DNA from: Falsirhodobacter sp. 20TX0035
GTDB taxonomy: Bacteria; Pseudomonadota; Alphaproteobacteria; Rhodobacterales; Rhodobacteraceae
Direction of reading: 5' to 3'
Length of the DNA stretch: 64,000 nucleotides
Assembly (NCBI RefSeq): GCF_028307215.1
Contig: NZ_JAQMHV010000006.1
Coordinates: 62,001 to 126,000 of the forward strand
In this document: positions 44,580 through 53,287 of the stretch, one piece after another
How positions within the stretch are numbered: the stretch's first letter is position 1
Layout of the letters: each line of letters starts with the position of its first letter
Position numbers and translations under genes: made by a program
The notes under the pieces: generated by a model
Told to the model about the DNA's origin: nothing
Seen by the model: the letters and a program-made list of their open reading frames with translations, nothing else
The model's database searches: none

Positions 44580-45035
44580 ATGCGGAAATTCCTTGTCGTG
44601 CTGGATGACAGCCGCGAATGCCTGAACGCCATGCGCTATGCCGCCTATCGCGCCGCCCATACGGGGGGCGGCGTGGTGATCCTGGCCGTGATCGAGCAGG
44701 AGGACATGCAGCATTTCATGGGCGTGGCCGATGTCATGCGGACCGAGGCGCGCGAGCGGATCGAGGCGCATTACGAGGTCTTCGCGAAATGGATGCGCGA
44801 CCGGCAGGGCGTCCACCCCTCGCTGGAGGTGCGCGAGGGAGACACGGGGCAGGAGATCCTGAAGCTGGTGGAGGAGGACCCCACCATCGGCATCCTCGTA
44901 CTGGGCGCCAGCGTGGAAAAGGGCGGCCCGGGCCCCCTCGTGACGCAGATGACCCGCAACGCGGGCACCCTGCCCATTCCCGTGACGGTGGTGCCGGGCG
45001 ATCTGTCCAAGGAGCGGCTGGAAGCGATCACCTGA
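44580..45035 (+). CDS. Universal stress protein (UspA family)
   Basis: This is a single-domain Usp protein of 151 residues. It starts RKFLVVLDDSRECLNAMRYA, and the C-terminal phosphate-binding loop is partly kept (VLGASVEKGGPGPLV followed by PIPVTVVPG). The exact GxxGxGSxS nucleotide loop is not conserved, so ATP binding is uncertain. GGAGGA precedes the ATG. It is followed by a small acidic protein gene. A role in stress or stationary phase is inferred from the family. Confidence 0.85.
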   Translation: MRKFLVVLDDSRECLNAMRYAAYRAAHTGGGVVILAVIEQEDMQHFMGVADVMRTEARERIEAHYEVFAKWMRDRQGVHPSLEVREGDTGQEILKLVEEDPTIGILVLGASVEKGGPGPLVTQMTRNAGTLPIPVTVVPGDLSKERLEAIT

Positions 45036-45090
45036 CGGGAACTTCCCGCCGCACCTGCGGTTTCCCCTGCCGAACCCCCCGGAGGAAACC

Positions 45091-45351
45091 ATGTCCGAAT
45101 CGCACAAGACCCAAGACCACGACACGATCCGCGAATGGGCCGAGTCCCGCGACGGCCACCCTGCCAAGATCGAGACGAAGGGCGAAGGCGGCATCCTGCG
45201 CATCGACTTCGGCGAACCCGAGGAGAACCTGACCCCGATCGAGTGGGAGGAGTTCTTCGAGATCTTCGACAACAGCGGCCTGACCTTCCTGTATCAGGAC
45301 AAGGTGGCCGACGGCGGCACCTCGCGCTTCAACAAGTTCGTCGCCGATTAG
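45091..45351 (+). CDS. Small acidic protein of unknown function
   Basis: This is an 86-residue, strongly acidic cytosolic protein (MSESHKTQDHDTIREWAESR … NLTPIEWEEFFEIFDNSGLTF … TSRFNKFVAD). It has no signal, membrane segment or cysteine. A consensus SD GGAGGAAA lies before the ATG. The repeated aromatic/acidic pattern suggests a small folded domain. I recognise it only as a type of short protein common in Rhodobacteraceae and Rhizobiales and assign no function. Confidence 0.75.
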   Translation: MSESHKTQDHDTIREWAESRDGHPAKIETKGEGGILRIDFGEPEENLTPIEWEEFFEIFDNSGLTFLYQDKVADGGTSRFNKFVAD

Positions 45352-45365
45352 AATCGTTCCAAAAC

Positions 45366-45394
45366 TTGACAGGGGCGGCCTTCGGGCGCATATC
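45366..45394 (+). promoter_or_regulatory. Putative promoter of nfu-tsaB-rimI
   Basis: TTGACA (45366-45371) is followed after 17 bp by CATATC (45389-45394). The -35 is perfect and the -10 moderate. The predicted start is about 20 bp before the nfu ATG, leaving a short leader with GGAGG. Confidence 0.48.
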
Positions 45395-45417
45395 GGTGCC
45401 AACCTTGGAGGCTGCCC

Positions 45418-45978
45418 ATGTTCATCCAGACCGAACCCACCCCGAACCCCACCACCTTGAAGTTCCTGCCGGGCCGGCAGGTGCTGGACCTCGGCACCGC
45501 GGACTTCCCGTCCGAAGCGGCGGCGGGCGCCTCCCCCCTGGCGAAGCGCATCTTCGCCGTGGGCGGCGTGGCGGGCGTGTTCTTCGGGCACGACTTCATC
45601 ACCGTGACCAAGGCCGAAGGCCGCGAATGGGACCATGTGAAGCCCGCCGTGCTGGGCGCCATCATGGAGCATTTTCAGTCGGGCGAACCCGTCATCGCCG
45701 GTGAACGCGCGGCCTCCGCCCATGCCGAACACAATGGCGAGGATGGCGACATCGTCGAGCAGATCAAGGAACTGCTGGACACCCGTGTTCGTCCGGCCGT
45801 GGCGCAGGATGGCGGCGACATCACCTTCCACGGCTTTGATCGCGGCATCGTCTATCTGCACATGCAGGGCGCCTGCGCGGGCTGCCCGTCCTCGACCCTG
45901 ACGCTGAAGATGGGGATCGAGAACCTGCTGCGCCACTACATCCCCGAGGTGCTGGAGGTGCGTCCGGTTGCGGCCTGA
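45418..45978 (+). CDS. nfu: Nfu-type iron-sulfur cluster scaffold/carrier protein
   Basis: This is a 186-residue protein with an N-terminal Nfu_N domain (MFIQTEPTPNPTTLKFLPG, about 1-88) and a C-terminal NifU-like domain (DGGDITFHGF, then GACAGCPSST with C153 and C156). The CxxC pair binds a bridging 4Fe-4S cluster between two subunits for delivery to target enzymes. It is the first gene of a coupled set with tsaB and rimI, an order frequent in alphaproteobacteria. Confidence 0.93.
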   Translation: MFIQTEPTPNPTTLKFLPGRQVLDLGTADFPSEAAAGASPLAKRIFAVGGVAGVFFGHDFITVTKAEGREWDHVKPAVLGAIMEHFQSGEPVIAGERAASAHAEHNGEDGDIVEQIKELLDTRVRPAVAQDGGDITFHGFDRGIVYLHMQGACAGCPSSTLTLKMGIENLLRHYIPEVLEVRPVAA

Positions 45979-46546
45979 CGCGCTGATCCTTGCCTTCGAC
46001 ACATCGGCCGCGCATTGCGCGGCCGCTTTGCTGCAAGGCGACACGGTTCTGGCGCAGGCCGAGGAGCCGATGGCCAAGGGCCAGGCCGAACGCCTGATCC
46101 CCCTGCTGGAAGAGGTGCTGGCCGACGCGGGCAAGCGCTGGTCCGATCTGGACGCGCTGGCCGTGGGCACCGGCCCCGGCAACTTCACGGGCGTGCGCAT
46201 TGCGGTGGCGGCGGCTCGGGGTCTGGCGCTGGGGCTGGACATTCCCGCCCTTGGCGTCACCACCCTTGAGGCGCGGGCCCACGGCCTGCCCCGCCCCTTC
46301 GTGGTGGCCGAGGATGCCCGGCGCGGCGCCTTCTATGTCCAGACCTTCGGCCCCGACACCCCGGCCCGCCTGACCGAAACGGTCCCTGACGGCCCGCAGC
46401 ATCCCCCGCTGTTTCCGCTGGCCGAGGCGATCGCCCGCGTGGCCGCCACCCGAACGCCGGATGGCCCACCCGCGCCCTTCTACCTGCGCGGCGCGGATGC
46501 AGCCCCGCCGTCGGACCCGCCGCCGGTGATTCTGGATGTGGAATGA
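45968..46546 (+). CDS. tsaB: tRNA threonylcarbamoyladenosine biosynthesis protein TsaB
   Basis: TsaB partners TsaD in making the universal t6A37 modification of ANN-decoding tRNAs. The product is 192 residues, with an ASKHA-type N-terminus (LILAFDTSAAHCAAALL), ALAVGTGPGNFTGVRIAVA (63-81) and a short C-terminal lobe. It starts at TTG 45968 inside the end of nfu, an overlap of 11 bp, and overlaps rimI by 11 bp at its end. No ATG is available nearby that keeps the first strand. Confidence 0.9.
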   Translation: MRPDALILAFDTSAAHCAAALLQGDTVLAQAEEPMAKGQAERLIPLLEEVLADAGKRWSDLDALAVGTGPGNFTGVRIAVAAARGLALGLDIPALGVTTLEARAHGLPRPFVVAEDARRGAFYVQTFGPDTPARLTETVPDGPQHPPLFPLAEAIARVAATRTPDGPPAPFYLRGADAAPPSDPPPVILDVE

Positions 46547-46925
46547 TCTGTCCGCGATCCACGCGGCCTCCTTCACCCACCCCGCGCCCTGGTCGGCACA
46601 CGACCTGCAATCGGCGGCCGAAAGCCCTGGCGTGTTCCTGCTGCGCGAGGATCAGGGCTTCCTGATCGGCCGCGCCATCGCCGGAGAGGCGGAGCTGCTG
46701 ACGCTGGCCACCCATCCCGACGCCCGCCGCCGGGGAATCGGGGCGCGGCTGGTCGTGGGCTTCCTTGTCCGCGCCGCCGAAACCGCCGACACGGCCTTTC
46801 TGGAAGTGGCCGCCGACAATCCCGGCGCGATCCGCCTTTACACCGCCCACGGCTTTGCCGAAGTGGCCCGCCGCCCCCGCTATTATGGGGGGGTGGACGC
46901 GCTTGTGATGCGTTGCCCTCTCTAG
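46536..46925 (+). CDS. rimI: RimI-type GNAT N-acetyltransferase
   Basis: This is a GNAT protein of 129 residues that, in the RimI family, acetylates the N-terminus of ribosomal protein S18. The acetyl-CoA loop is seen in HPDARRRGIGARLV (about 65-78; R/Q-x-x-G-x-G/A). The end matches the fold (DNPGAIRLYTAHGFAEVARR). It is somewhat short at the N-terminus. Position after tsaB is the classical tsaB-rimI pair. Confidence 0.88.
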   Translation: MWNDLSAIHAASFTHPAPWSAHDLQSAAESPGVFLLREDQGFLIGRAIAGEAELLTLATHPDARRRGIGARLVVGFLVRAAETADTAFLEVAADNPGAIRLYTAHGFAEVARRPRYYGGVDALVMRCPL

Positions 46926-46940
46926 TCAGTCGCTTATACT
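46913..46940 (+). promoter_or_regulatory. Putative promoter of the second BMP operon
   Basis: TTGCCC (46913-46918), a 16-bp spacer and TATACT (46935-46940) lie just before the binding-protein gene. The -35 box sits inside the end of rimI. GGAGG (46956-46960) follows, before the GTG start. Confidence 0.5.
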
Positions 46941-46967
46941 GGGCACAATCAACATGGAGGCCGCCCC

Positions 46968-47957
46968 GTGACTTTGAAAGCCGTTCTTGGCGCAACCGCG
47001 CTTGCGCTGACCGCCACCACAGCCATGGCCGATCCGGCCCTGATCTTTGACCTTGGCGGCAAGTTCGACAAGTCCTTCAACGAGGCGGCCTATACCGGCG
47101 CCCAACGCTGGGCCGAGGAAACGGGCGGCAAATACCGCGAGATCGAGATGCAGTCCGAAGCCCAGCGCGAACAGGCGTTGCGGCGGCTGGCGCAATCGGG
47201 GTCGAACCCGATCGTCATGACGGGCTTTTCGTTCTCGGACGTGCTGACGCAGGTGGCAGCGGATTACCCGGACACCAAGTTCGTCATCATCGACTCGGTC
47301 GTGGAAGCGCCCAACGTCCGTTCGGTCGTCTTCTCCGAGGAGGAAGGGTCGTATCTGGCAGGGCTCATGGCGGGCATGGCGTCGAAGACCGGCACCGTCG
47401 GCTTCATCGGCGGCATGGACATCCCGCTGATCCGCAAATTCGGCTGCGGCTATGCGCAGGGTGCGGTGGCGGCGAACCCGCAGGCCAAGGTTCTGGTGAG
47501 CTGGACGGGATCGACCCCGGCCGCTTGGAACGATCCGGTGCGCGGCGGCGAACTGGCCCGTGCCCAGATCGGCCAAGGGGCGGACGTGATCTATCACGGG
47601 GCGGGCGGCACCGGCATCGGCATTCTTCAGGCCGCCGCGGATGAAGGCATCCTCTCCATCGGCGTCGACAGCAACCAGAACATGCTGCATCCGGGGCAGG
47701 TCCTCACCTCCATGGTCAAGAGCGTGGACGTCGCCGTGGAGGACGCGTTCAAGCAGGGCGAGGCCATGGAAGGCGGCACCGTCACGCTGGGGCTTGCCCA
47801 ACAGGGCGTCGTCGTCGCCATGGACGAAAACAACGCCGCACTGGTCACGCCCGAGATGAAGGCCGCGGTCGAGGATGCGACGCAGAAGATCATCGCCGGT
47901 GAGATCGCGGTTCATGACTACATGACCGACGACACCTGCCCGGTCGCCGGCTTCTGA
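46968..47957 (+). CDS. BMP family ABC importer substrate-binding protein (second system)
   Basis: This is a periplasmic BMP/PnrA-type protein of 329 residues with a signal peptide of about 21 residues (…TATTAMA). Landmarks are FDLGGKFDKSFNEAAYTGAQ (25-44), VGFIGGMDIPLIRKFGCGYA and GVDSNQNMLHPG, close to purine-nucleoside binders such as PnrA. It starts at GTG (46968) after GGAGG. It is the first gene of an operon with ATPase, two permeases and a purine nucleoside phosphorylase, which strongly supports nucleoside import. Confidence 0.9.
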   Translation: MTLKAVLGATALALTATTAMADPALIFDLGGKFDKSFNEAAYTGAQRWAEETGGKYREIEMQSEAQREQALRRLAQSGSNPIVMTGFSFSDVLTQVAADYPDTKFVIIDSVVEAPNVRSVVFSEEEGSYLAGLMAGMASKTGTVGFIGGMDIPLIRKFGCGYAQGAVAANPQAKVLVSWTGSTPAAWNDPVRGGELARAQIGQGADVIYHGAGGTGIGILQAAADEGILSIGVDSNQNMLHPGQVLTSMVKSVDVAVEDAFKQGEAMEGGTVTLGLAQQGVVVAMDENNAALVTPEMKAAVEDATQKIIAGEIAVHDYMTDDTCPVAGF

Positions 47958-49492
47958 TGCTTCAAAGCCCGAACACGGCCCCCGCGATCGAGCTTCGGGG
48001 CATCTCGAAGGCCTTCGGACCGGTCCAGGCGAACAAGGACATCTCCATCCGCGTCGCCAAGGGGTCGATCCACGGGATCATCGGGGAAAACGGGGCCGGG
48101 AAATCGACGCTGATGTCGATCCTCTACGGCTTCTACCGTGCCGATTCGGGCGAAATTCTGGTGGACGGGCGCGAGACGCCCATCCCCGACAGCCAGTCCG
48201 CGATCCGCGCGGGCATCGGCATGGTGTTCCAGCACTTCAAGCTGGTGCAGAACTTCACCGTTCTGGAAAACGTCATCCTCGGGGCCGAGGACGGGGGCCT
48301 TCTGCGCCCCTCGCTGTCCAAGGCCCGCAAGGAGCTGGCGCGCCTTTCCCGCGATTACGGGCTGGAGGTGAACCCCGACGCCCGGATCGAGGATCTGTCC
48401 GTCGGCTACCAGCAGCGGGTGGAGATCCTGAAGGCCCTGTACCGTCAGGCCGATATCCTGATCCTGGACGAACCCACGGGCGTGCTGACCCCGGCCGAGG
48501 CGGACCACCTGTTCCGCATCCTGCGCGGGTTGCGCGACCAAGGCAAGACGGTGATCCTGATCACCCACAAGCTGCGCGAGATCATGGAGATCACCGACAC
48601 CGTGTCCGTCATGCGGCGCGGAGAGATGGTGGCCACCGTGACCACCCGCGACACTTCCCCCGCCGAGCTGGCGGAGCTGATGGTGGGCCGCAAGGTGCTG
48701 CTGCGCGTGGACAAGACCCCCGCCACCCCCGGAGAGGTGGTGCTGGAGGTCGAGGACCTGCGCGTCACCCACAACGGCGTCGAACGCCTGAAGGGCGTGT
48801 CCCTGACCCTGCGGCGCGGAGAGATCCTTGGCATCGCGGGCGTGGCCGGCAACGGCCAGTCCGAGTTGATGGAGGTGCTGGCCGGCATCGCCACCGCCAC
48901 GGGCCAGGTGCGCCTTCTGGGACGCGACCTGAACCTTGCGGGGCACGAGGATGGTCGGGACCGCCGCCGCGCCGGCGTGGGCCACGTCCCCGAGGACCGC
49001 CACCATCTTGGCTGCATCATGGACTTCGCCGCGTGGGAGAATGTGGCCTTCGGCTATCACCGCGAGGACGACTACCGCCGCGGCCCCTTCACAGACCAGG
49101 CGGCGCTGAAGGCGGACACGGCGGCGAAGATGCAGCGCTTCGACGTGCGCCCGCCCCTGCCGGACCTTGCGATCAAGCATTTCTCCGGCGGCAACCAGCA
49201 GAAGATCATCGTGGCCCGAGAGATCGAGCGGAACCCCGACCTTCTGCTTATCGGCCAGCCCACCCGCGGCGTGGACATCGGCGCGATCGAATTCATCCAC
49301 AAGCAGATCGTGGCCCTGCGCGATCAGGGCAAGGCCATCCTTCTGGTGTCCGTGGAACTGGACGAGGTGATGTCCCTGTCCGACCGCGTGGCCGTCATGT
49401 TCGACGGCCGCATCATGGGCACCCGCGACGCCGCCACCACCAACGAACGCGAGCTGGGCCTTCTAATGGCCGGCGTGACGGAGACCGCCTGA
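47957..49492 (+). CDS. Nucleoside-type ABC importer ATPase (second system)
   Basis: This is a tandem ATPase of 511 residues. Domain one has Walker A GENGAGKST (about 43-51), signature LSVGYQQRVEI and Walker B ILILDEPTGVL. Domain two has the degenerate P-loop GVAGNGQSEL, signature FSGGNQQK and Walker B LLLIGQPTRGVD, where Gln replaces the catalytic-pair acid, the usual asymmetry of this class. It is coupled by one-base overlaps (TGATG) to the genes on both sides. Confidence 0.9.
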   Translation: MLQSPNTAPAIELRGISKAFGPVQANKDISIRVAKGSIHGIIGENGAGKSTLMSILYGFYRADSGEILVDGRETPIPDSQSAIRAGIGMVFQHFKLVQNFTVLENVILGAEDGGLLRPSLSKARKELARLSRDYGLEVNPDARIEDLSVGYQQRVEILKALYRQADILILDEPTGVLTPAEADHLFRILRGLRDQGKTVILITHKLREIMEITDTVSVMRRGEMVATVTTRDTSPAELAELMVGRKVLLRVDKTPATPGEVVLEVEDLRVTHNGVERLKGVSLTLRRGEILGIAGVAGNGQSELMEVLAGIATATGQVRLLGRDLNLAGHEDGRDRRRAGVGHVPEDRHHLGCIMDFAAWENVAFGYHREDDYRRGPFTDQAALKADTAAKMQRFDVRPPLPDLAIKHFSGGNQQKIIVAREIERNPDLLLIGQPTRGVDIGAIEFIHKQIVALRDQGKAILLVSVELDEVMSLSDRVAVMFDGRIMGTRDAATTNERELGLLMAGVTETA

Positions 49493-50571
49493 TGCGACAG
49501 ATCCCCCGCTGGGCCGATGTGGTGCTGGTGCCGCTGATCTCGCTGGTTCTGGCCGCGATCTGCGCCACGCTCGTGATCCTGGCCATCGGGCAGGACCCGT
49601 GGGAGGCGATCACGACCATGGTCACGGGCGCCCTCGGCTCCGCCTATGGCTGGGGTTACACCCTTTATTACACGACCAGCTTCATCTTCACCGGGCTGGC
49701 CGTGACGATGGCATTCCACGCCGGACTCTTCAACATTGGCGGCGAGGGGCAGGCCCAGTTGGGCGGCCTTGGCATCGCGCTGGCGCTGTTGTTCATCCCG
49801 TGGCCGCACTGGACGGTGGCGCTGCTGGCGGCCATCATCGCCTCGGCCGCGTCTGGGGCGCTTTGGGGGGCAATACCCGGCTGGCTTCAGGCCAAACGCG
49901 GCAGCCACATCGTCATCACGACGATCATGTTCAACTACATCGCCTATGCGCTGATCGTGTGGATGCTGGTGGACGTGCTGCGCCCCGCGGGACAGGCCGA
50001 ACCCGCGACCGCCCGCTTTGGCCTCGGCATCCCGGCGCTGTCGGACATCCCGGGCCTGAACCTCGTCTTCACCGACGCGGTGCCGGCCAACATCTCGCTC
50101 TTCCTTGCGCTGATCGCCTGCGTGGGGGTCTGGGCCCTTTTGTGGCGCACCCCGCTGGGGTACGAGATCCGGGCCTTCGGCAAGTCCGAGCCCGCCGCGC
50201 GCTATGCCGGCATCCGCCCCGTGCGGACGGTGATGATCGCGATGGCGCTGTCGGGTGCCTTGGCCGGCATGATGTCGATCAACAACGTGATGGGCGAAAG
50301 CGGGCGGCTTCTCCAGAACTCCTCCGAAGGGGCGGGGTTCATCGGGATCGCAGTGGCGCTGATGGGCCGCAACCATCCGTTCGGGGTGGTGCTGTCGGCT
50401 CTCCTCTTCGGGTTCCTGTATCAGGGCGGGGCGGAGCTTGGGCTCTGGACCTCCATCCCCATCGACCTGCGGGTGGTGGTGCAGGGTCTGGTGATCCTGT
50501 TCACCGGCGCGCTGGATCACATGGTGCGGATGATGCTGGGCGTGTTCTTCCGCCCGCGAAAGGTGGCGTGA
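49492..50571 (+). CDS. Nucleoside-type ABC importer permease 1 (second system)
   Basis: This is a permease of 359 residues with about ten membrane segments. MAFHAGLFNIGGEGQAQLGG and the coupling loop GKSEPAARYAGIRPVRTVM match the BPD_transp_2 nucleoside subgroup. The ATG at 49492 shares a base with the ATPase stop. The end is basic (FFRPRKVA) and overlaps the next start by one base. Confidence 0.9.
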   Translation: MRQIPRWADVVLVPLISLVLAAICATLVILAIGQDPWEAITTMVTGALGSAYGWGYTLYYTTSFIFTGLAVTMAFHAGLFNIGGEGQAQLGGLGIALALLFIPWPHWTVALLAAIIASAASGALWGAIPGWLQAKRGSHIVITTIMFNYIAYALIVWMLVDVLRPAGQAEPATARFGLGIPALSDIPGLNLVFTDAVPANISLFLALIACVGVWALLWRTPLGYEIRAFGKSEPAARYAGIRPVRTVMIAMALSGALAGMMSINNVMGESGRLLQNSSEGAGFIGIAVALMGRNHPFGVVLSALLFGFLYQGGAELGLWTSIPIDLRVVVQGLVILFTGALDHMVRMMLGVFFRPRKVA

Positions 50572-51521
50572 TGGACTACGCAACGCTTCTGCAAATCCTC
50601 GATTCCACGGTCCGTCTGGCCGTGCCGCTGCTGCTGGCCTGCCTGGCCGGATTGTGGTCGGAACGCGCGGGCGTCTTCGACATCGGGCTGGAAGGCAAGA
50701 TGCTGGTGGCGGCCTTCGCATCCGGCGCCGTGGCCTTCCTGACGGGGTCGGCCTGGGCGGGCCTTCTGGCGGGCATCGGCGCGGCGCTGGTCTGGGCCTT
50801 GCTGCACGGCCTCGCCTCCATCACCTTCCGGGGCAACCAGCTGATCTCGGGCGTGGCGCTGAACTTCCTCGCCTCGGGGATCACGGTTCTGGTGGCGCAG
50901 ACCGCGTTCCAGCAGGGCGGGCGCACCCCGTCCCTGTCGGGCGAGGCGCGGTTCAATGAACTGACCCTGCCGCTGGCCGAAACGGCGCGCGGCGTGCCGG
51001 TGATCGGGCCGCTTTACGCCGACGTCATCTCGGGCCATCCGATCCTGACCTATCTGGCCGTGCTGGCCGTGCCGCTGACATGGTGGGTGCTGTACCGCAC
51101 CCGCTTCGGCCTGCGCCTGCGCGCCGTGGGGGAAAACCCGGCGGCGGTGGACACGGCGGGCGTGTCGGTGGCGCGGATGCGATTTTCGGCGGTGCTGATC
51201 ACGGGCGTGCTGTGCGGCATCGCGGGTGCCTATCTGGCCACCGCCCTGCAGGCGGGCTTCGGGCGCGAGATGACGGCCGGCCGCGGCTACATCGCGCTGG
51301 CCGCGCTGATCTTCGCCAAGTGGCGGCCCTGGGGCGCGCTGTGGGCCACGCTGCTGTTCGGTTTCTTCCAGGCCATCGCGCTGCGCCCCGACGTGGTGCC
51401 GATCCCCGTCCCCGCGCTGGAGGCGTTGCCCTATGTCCTGACCGTGCTGGTTCTGGCGGGCTTTGTCGGAAAGGCCATCCCGCCCCGGGCCGGTGGCGAA
51501 CCCTACGTGAAGGAACGCTGA
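50571..51521 (+). CDS. Nucleoside-type ABC importer permease 2 (second system)
   Basis: This is the second permease, 316 residues and eight to ten membrane segments, with ERAGVFDIGLEGKMLVAAF (about 35-53) and VGENPAAVDTAGVSVARMR in the coupling loop. It forms the channel with the preceding subunit. The stop lies one base before the ATG of the phosphorylase, tying uptake to the first catabolic step. Confidence 0.9.
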   Translation: MDYATLLQILDSTVRLAVPLLLACLAGLWSERAGVFDIGLEGKMLVAAFASGAVAFLTGSAWAGLLAGIGAALVWALLHGLASITFRGNQLISGVALNFLASGITVLVAQTAFQQGGRTPSLSGEARFNELTLPLAETARGVPVIGPLYADVISGHPILTYLAVLAVPLTWWVLYRTRFGLRLRAVGENPAAVDTAGVSVARMRFSAVLITGVLCGIAGAYLATALQAGFGREMTAGRGYIALAALIFAKWRPWGALWATLLFGFFQAIALRPDVVPIPVPALEALPYVLTVLVLAGFVGKAIPPRAGGEPYVKER

Positions 51522-51522
51522 C

Positions 51523-52323
51523 ATGACCGCCGACACCATCGCGACCTATATCCGCGCCAAGGCGGGCCACGATCCGGTGCAGGTCGGGCTCGTCCTCGGC
51601 TCCGGCCTGGGCCATCTGGCCGAGGAGGTGGAGGGCGTGACCATCCCCTATGCCGATCTGGGCGGCTTTCCCCATGCGGGCGTGTCCGGCCACAACCCCA
51701 AGCTGGTGATCGGGGAGCTTGAGGGCGTGCGCGTCGCCGTCTTCGGCGGGCGGGCGCATTACTACGAACACGGCAACCCCGCCGCCATGCGCGTCCCGCT
51801 GGAGGTGCTGCGCGCCCTTGGCGCCGACCGCCTGATCCTGACCAACGCCGCAGGCTCCCTGCGCGAGGATCTGCGTCCGGGCGACCTGATGCTGCTGTCG
51901 GACCACATCGCCTTCAGCGGGCCGAACCCCCTGATCGGCGAATCCTCGGACGCCCGCTTTGTGCCGATGACCGACGCGCATGACGCGGGCCTGCGGGCGC
52001 AACTGAAGGCCGCCGCGCAGGCGGTGGGCGAGCCCTTGGCCGAAGGCGTCTACGGCTGGTTTTCCGGCCCCAGCTTCGAAACCCCGGCCGAGATCCGGAT
52101 GGCCCGGACGCTGGGCATGGACGCCGTGGGCATGTCCACCGTCCCCGAGGTGATCCTCGCGCGCTTTCTAGGCCTGCGGGTCGCCGCCATCTCCACCATC
52201 ACCAACATGGGCGCGGGCCTGTCCGACGAACGGCTGAGCCATGAGCACACGAAGGCCATGGCCCCCCTTGGCGCCGCGAAGCTGGAACGCATCCTGAGGG
52301 AGACGCTGCGCGGCCTGCGATGA
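51523..52323 (+). CDS. punA: Purine nucleoside phosphorylase, trimeric type
   Basis: This 266-residue cytosolic enzyme cleaves purine nucleosides with phosphate to free base and pentose-1-phosphate. Motifs are LVLGSGLGHLAEE (24-36), FGGRAHYYEHG (74-84), TNAAGSL (107-113), GPSFETPAEIRM and STVPEVILARFLG, then ITNMGAG with the base-binding Asn. This is the trimeric (human PNP/PunA) class, not hexameric DeoD. It ends the second BMP operon and indicates that imported purine nucleosides are salvaged. Confidence 0.92.
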   Translation: MTADTIATYIRAKAGHDPVQVGLVLGSGLGHLAEEVEGVTIPYADLGGFPHAGVSGHNPKLVIGELEGVRVAVFGGRAHYYEHGNPAAMRVPLEVLRALGADRLILTNAAGSLREDLRPGDLMLLSDHIAFSGPNPLIGESSDARFVPMTDAHDAGLRAQLKAAAQAVGEPLAEGVYGWFSGPSFETPAEIRMARTLGMDAVGMSTVPEVILARFLGLRVAAISTITNMGAGLSDERLSHEHTKAMAPLGAAKLERILRETLRGLR

Positions 52324-52366
52324 GGCTGGCCCGCCCCCACGCCCCCTCCTCCAGCACGGTGCCGAC

Positions 52367-53287
52367 ATGCAGATCTACCTTCCCATCGCGGAACTTTCGG
52401 TCAACGCCTTCGTCCTTCTGGGTCTGGGGGGGATCGTCGGCTTCATGTCCGGGATGTTCGGCGTGGGGGGTGGGTTCCTGATCACGCCGCTTCTGTTCTT
52501 CATCGGCATTCCGCCCGCCGTGGCCGTGGCGACGGGTGCGAACCAGGTGGTCGCTTCTTCCGTTTCGGGCGTGCTGGCGCAGTTGAAGCGCAAGGCGGTG
52601 GATTTCCGGATGGGCTTCGTGCTGCAGGCCGGGGGCCTTGTGGGATCCGCCATCGGCATCTGGCTGTTCGCGCGGCTGTCGGCGCTGGGGCAGATCGACC
52701 TGGTGGTCCAGATCTCCTACGTGCTGTTTCTGGGGGTGATCGGGGCGCTGATGTTGCAGGAAAGCGTCCGCGCCCTGCGCCGCGCCCGCAAAGAGAGCGC
52801 CCCCGTGCGCCGCGCGCACAGCCACACCTGGGTGCACCGCCTGCCCCTGAAGATGAAGTTCCGCGCTTCGGGCCTCTACATCTCGGTCCTGCCGCCGCTG
52901 ATGATCGGGGCGGCGGTGGGCCTGTTGTCGGCCATCATGGGGGTGGGCGGCGGCTTCATCATGGTGCCGGCGATGATCTACCTTCTGGGAATGCCCACGA
53001 AGGTGGTGGTGGGCACCTCGCTGTTCCAGGTCATTCTGGTGTCGGCCTTCACCACGCTTCTGCACGCGATGACCAGTGGGACGGTAGACATCATGCTGGC
53101 GCTGCTGCTGATCATCGGCAGCGTGGTCGGCGCCCAATTCGGCGCGCGGGTGGGGGTGAAGCTGCGGGCCGAACAGCTGCGCATCCTTCTGGCGCTTCTG
53201 GTGCTGGCCGTCAGCCTGAAGGTCGGGTCGGACCTGATCTTCCAGCCGAACGAACTCTTCTCCCTCACGCCGGAGGCGGTGGAATGA
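52367..53287 (+). CDS. TauE/SafE family sulfite/anion exporter-like permease
   Basis: This is a 306-residue inner-membrane protein with two similar halves. Each carries the family glycine motif (FMSGMFGVGGGFLITPLLFF at about 26-45 and SAIMGVGGGFIMVPAMIYLL at about 186-205). The halves are joined by a basic cytoplasmic loop containing RRARKESAPVRRAHSHTW. Family members export sulfite, sulfoacetate or related anions. It overlaps the TIGR02186 gene by four bases (ATGA), a pairing conserved in Rhodobacterales. Confidence 0.87.
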   Translation: MQIYLPIAELSVNAFVLLGLGGIVGFMSGMFGVGGGFLITPLLFFIGIPPAVAVATGANQVVASSVSGVLAQLKRKAVDFRMGFVLQAGGLVGSAIGIWLFARLSALGQIDLVVQISYVLFLGVIGALMLQESVRALRRARKESAPVRRAHSHTWVHRLPLKMKFRASGLYISVLPPLMIGAAVGLLSAIMGVGGGFIMVPAMIYLLGMPTKVVVGTSLFQVILVSAFTTLLHAMTSGTVDIMLALLLIIGSVVGAQFGARVGVKLRAEQLRILLALLVLAVSLKVGSDLIFQPNELFSLTPEAVE

